Below are positions 61,449 to 64,000 of a stretch of 64,000 bases of DNA, in pieces. The translations under genes and the position numbers were made by a program. The DNA lies in assembly GCF_023715535.1 (NCBI RefSeq), contig NZ_JAMBOI010000003.1:310001-374000 (forward strand), read 5' to 3'. The DNA comes from Sporosarcina luteola. Lineage in GTDB: Bacteria > Bacillota > Bacilli > Bacillales_A > Planococcaceae. Below the pieces are notes generated by a model, which was not told the DNA's origin, did not search any database, and worked only from the letters and a program-made list of their open reading frames with translations. How positions within the stretch are numbered: position 1 is the stretch's first letter; each line of letters begins with the position of its first letter.

Positions 61449-64000
61449 TCATTTCACAGGTTCGGCCAATCGTGTCACCACGCGTTTCCTTCGTTTGGCA
61501 GTCACCGCTTCCGCCACTATCTCAGTCTTAGTAAACAAACGATACACCGATGGAATGAGCAGCAATGTTATAAACGTAGCAAACAGCAATCCGAAAATTA
61601 ACACCGTTGCGAGAGGCGCCTGATAATTTCCCGATGCACCGGAAGCGAGCGCAAGGGGCAGCATTCCCCCAACAGTCGTCAACGTCGTCATGAAGATCGG
61701 GCGAACCCGGTTCCTTCCTGCTTCGACCAAAGCCTCTTGCACAGTCATTCCCTCCTTTCGAAGCTGGTTCGTCCGGTCAATTAAGAGAATTGCGTTATTC
61801 AACACGATACCGATCAGCATGATGATGCCCATCCCGGACAACAGATTGAGCTCCATCTGCGTCACGAACAATCCGATGATGACACCGATGACTGCCATCG
61901 GAATGACCGACATAACTATGAGCGGGTGTCCCAGGTGATTGAACTGGACAGCCATGACGAAATAGACGAGGAACAGTGCGACGCCCAACACTAGAAGCAT
62001 TTCCACCATGAGCTGCTGTTGTTGCTCGATATCGCCGGCTACATCGATTGCATAGCCCGCGGGCGCATTGAATTCGCTAATGACTCTTTGCACGTCGCGA
62101 TTAATTGCACCTAAATCCCTTCCTTCAATATCCGCTGAAACTGTTATGAATCGTTCCCCGCTGATATGTGTAATTTCGTTTGGCGTGCTGACCGATTCCA
62201 AGCTAAGAAAATTTGATAATTTCTTATCGCCTTCCATCGTCGGAATTTCCAAGTCGAATAGCGCCTCCCGCGTATCCGTTTTAGAACCCCAACTTACTAG
62301 TAGAGGCACATTCTCTCCATCAAGCATCATTTGACCGACAGGCATATCAATGAAAGCTTGTTCGATGAATTGTTTCACCTGCATTTGCGATAAGCCGGCA
62401 TCCGCGATTGCCTTCTGTTTTAGCACAATCGCCTGTTCTTCCGATGTGCGTTCCATTGAATTCGTCATGCCGACGAGTCCTTCAACCTTGCCGAGCTGCC
62501 CCATAAAGTCCTTCGCAATTGCCTGCAGCTGACCAAAATCTTCCCCTTTGATCATCACTTGGACAGGCGCGCCGCTCACTTCGGACATTGCCGATTGCAC
62601 GGTTCGTATCGGTTCTGCTTCTTGGAACTCCCGCAGCGATCGTACTATCTGTTCATTTACTTCCTTCTGTTCGAGAACCATGTCATTACCTTTGGTCATA
62701 TTGACGATGACAAACAGTTCGTTAACACTACCTTCCAATACATAGCTGGATTCGACATCGTTAATCCTCGCCAACTTGTCATTCAGCAGATGTGCAAGCC
62801 GCTCTTTTTCAGCAGGCTCCACCCCTGTTTCAAGTGCAACGACAATCTCGCTATATCGATTAAAGACGTCCGGCATGACGGTCATCGAAATTTTATTCAC
62901 AAGGAAAAGCGACCCGGCAAAAAGTCCAAAAAAGACTGCGATGACTAGAAGACACCGACGTTTTTTCCCAACAATCCACGAAACGATTGCATTGTACCCT
63001 TTGCTGAAACGGCTCTCTTTCCTGGTATTACGGATGTCCCGGTAGCGAAGGAAATTCTCCGAAAGTACAGGAATGAGCGTGAATGCGACAAGCACCGAGC
63101 TTATCAATGTAATCGCCACGACAATCGCAAGGATGATCATGAACTCGCCCAATCCCCCACCGATAAGGCCGATTGGAAGAAATACCACAATCGTCGTCAG
63201 CATGGACGCGAAAACGGCACCCGCCACTTCCTTCGTCCCTGCAAGAACCGCCTCCAACTTTGCGAGGCCGAGCTCCCGCTGCCGATAAATCGATTCCAAA
63301 ATGACAATCGACGAGTCCACCATCATTCCGATTCCAAGCCCTAGACCGATAAGCGTCAGCATATTGAGGCTGTATCCGAGCATATATACCGTCAAAAAAG
63401 TCAGCAGCACCGATGTCGGGATCGAGACGGCGATGATGAGCGTCGCACGGACATTTCTTAGGAATAAAAGCAGAATCGCAATTGCCACAATGCTGCCGAT
63501 CAGAATATTGACGACTACCCCATCAATTGATTCCTGTACGATGTCCGCCTGCGCCACCATTTCATTCAACGTAAAGCCTTTCACAAGCCCTTCATCACGT
63601 ATCTTCTGAATCTCGGCACGGACTGCTTTCGCCATATCAATTTGTGTAATGTTCGCGGCCCGCCCTACTTGGATGAACACCAATTCCTTCGTCCCGTTTT
63701 TCCATACGAATGATGAATTTTCACGAGTCGCTAGCGTTACATCTGCAATCTCCTTCAGTTGAATAAAACCTTCTGCTGTTGGAATTTCAATCCGCTTCAC
63801 TCCGTCAATATCCTCAAGCCGGGAATTCCAGCGGATGATCCCGTCCTGCAGTTCCCCAATTGTCGTTTCCGAGTTCGCTTGCGCAATGAACCCCGCGACT
63901 TGCGAAATATCCAATCCATGCTTTTTCATTTCATCCCGATTGAACGTAATGGACAGTTCCGGCTCCGATACGCCGGATAGATGGACGTCTTGAACCTCCT
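61449..64000 (-). CDS. RND efflux pump permease (SwrC/AcrB family), 5' end outside window
   Basis: This inner-membrane RND permease is visible for about 850 residues; the frame stays open to the window edge, so roughly the first 150-200 residues of a family length of about 1030-1050 are missing. Membrane domain motifs: LIGLGLGIGMMVDSSIVILE with the proton-relay Asp pair context, GGGLGEFMIILAIVVA, and in the second half GMGIIMLIGIVLNNAILLIDR and RPIFMTTLTTVGGMLPLAL. In B. subtilis SwrC exports surfactin and other amphiphiles; substrate here is unknown. No membrane fusion protein gene is visible downstream. Confidence 0.88.
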   Translation of the reverse strand, partial: EVQDVHLSGVSEPELSITFNRDEMKKHGLDISQVAGFIAQANSETTIGELQDGIIRWNSRLEDIDGVKRIEIPTAEGFIQLKEIADVTLATRENSSFVWKNGTKELVFIQVGRAANITQIDMAKAVRAEIQKIRDEGLVKGFTLNEMVAQADIVQESIDGVVVNILIGSIVAIAILLLFLRNVRATLIIAVSIPTSVLLTFLTVYMLGYSLNMLTLIGLGLGIGMMVDSSIVILESIYRQRELGLAKLEAVLAGTKEVAGAVFASMLTTIVVFLPIGLIGGGLGEFMIILAIVVAITLISSVLVAFTLIPVLSENFLRYRDIRNTRKESRFSKGYNAIVSWIVGKKRRCLLVIAVFFGLFAGSLFLVNKISMTVMPDVFNRYSEIVVALETGVEPAEKERLAHLLNDKLARINDVESSYVLEGSVNELFVIVNMTKGNDMVLEQKEVNEQIVRSLREFQEAEPIRTVQSAMSEVSGAPVQVMIKGEDFGQLQAIAKDFMGQLGKVEGLVGMTNSMERTSEEQAIVLKQKAIADAGLSQMQVKQFIEQAFIDMPVGQMMLDGENVPLLVSWGSKTDTREALFDLEIPTMEGDKKLSNFLSLESVSTPNEITHISGERFITVSADIEGRDLGAINRDVQRVISEFNAPAGYAIDVAGDIEQQQQLMVEMLLVLGVALFLVYFVMAVQFNHLGHPLIVMSVIPMAVIGVIIGLFVTQMELNLLSGMGIIMLIGIVLNNAILLIDRTNQLRKEGMTVQEALVEAGRNRVRPIFMTTLTTVGGMLPLALASGASGNYQAPLATVLIFGLLFATFITLLLIPSVYRLFTKTEIVAEAVTAKRRKRVVTRLAEPVK

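Overview
The window looks like chromosome of a low-to-medium GC Bacillota, order Bacillales, most likely a Planococcaceae/Caryophanaceae member such as Sporosarcina. This is inference from gene content: a ureABCEFGD urease operon, a dppABCDE-ykfABCD operon in the Bacillus subtilis order, a T-box-controlled trpEDCFBA operon without trpG, lipoprotein solute-binding proteins, GGAGG-type ribosome binding sites and frequent TTG/GTG starts. No rRNA, tRNA, prophage, insertion sequence with transposase or CRISPR array was found.

Layout. 1-5.2 kb: urease genes on the minus strand behind a sigma-A-type promoter and a roughly 190-nt leader with three hairpins. 5.4-15.4 kb: dpp-ykf operon for uptake of cell-wall peptides and their breakdown (D-aminopeptidase, LD-carboxypeptidase, L-Ala-D/L-Glu epimerase, NlpC/P60 peptidase), with a CodY-like site in the promoter. 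15.4-21.2 kb: a second five-gene oligopeptide ABC transporter. 21.4-28.9 kb: a DUF4003 gene behind trpEDCFBA, read from a tryptophan T-box. 29-31.2 kb: an RluF-like pseudouridine synthase, a SurA-N-like lipoprotein and an unlisted type I toxin-antitoxin locus. 31.2-37.3 kb: an ABC exporter with one ATPase and two paralogous double-length permeases. 37.4-47.3 kb: YugN-like, DUF2243, CtaG, M24 peptidase, hydrolase, AEC carrier, YfkAB radical SAM protein, an unknown secreted or anchored protein and an amino-acid ABC transporter. 47.6-64 kb: MgtE, a CoA-transferase with a LytTR regulator, a CBS protein, a UMF1-type MFS carrier, a RocB-like peptidase, a PAS-GGDEF-EAL protein, a TetM-like GTPase, a methyltransferase and a truncated RND pump.

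The most unusual signal is not a gene. Nine intergenic arrays (R1-R9) are built of 20- or 21-bp units that begin GTTAT or a close variant. The inner core is uniform within an array but differs between arrays (TTATCGGTCA, TTATCACCGA, TTATGCGCG, GCGCTCAAGAAT). Several arrays share a distinct first unit and a distinct closing unit ending in GACCTTTTACC, and three are followed by a motif that elsewhere forms the inverted ends of a roughly 110-bp MITE-like element. They sit just after stop codons, between a T-box terminator and trpE, and inside the dpp-ykf operon. I know of no description of this family, but I could not search.

The second strong find is the type I toxin-antitoxin locus at 30.84-31.2 kb: a 29-residue TxpA-like peptide, a convergent antisense RNA with its own promoter and terminator, and a hairpin over the toxin ribosome binding site.
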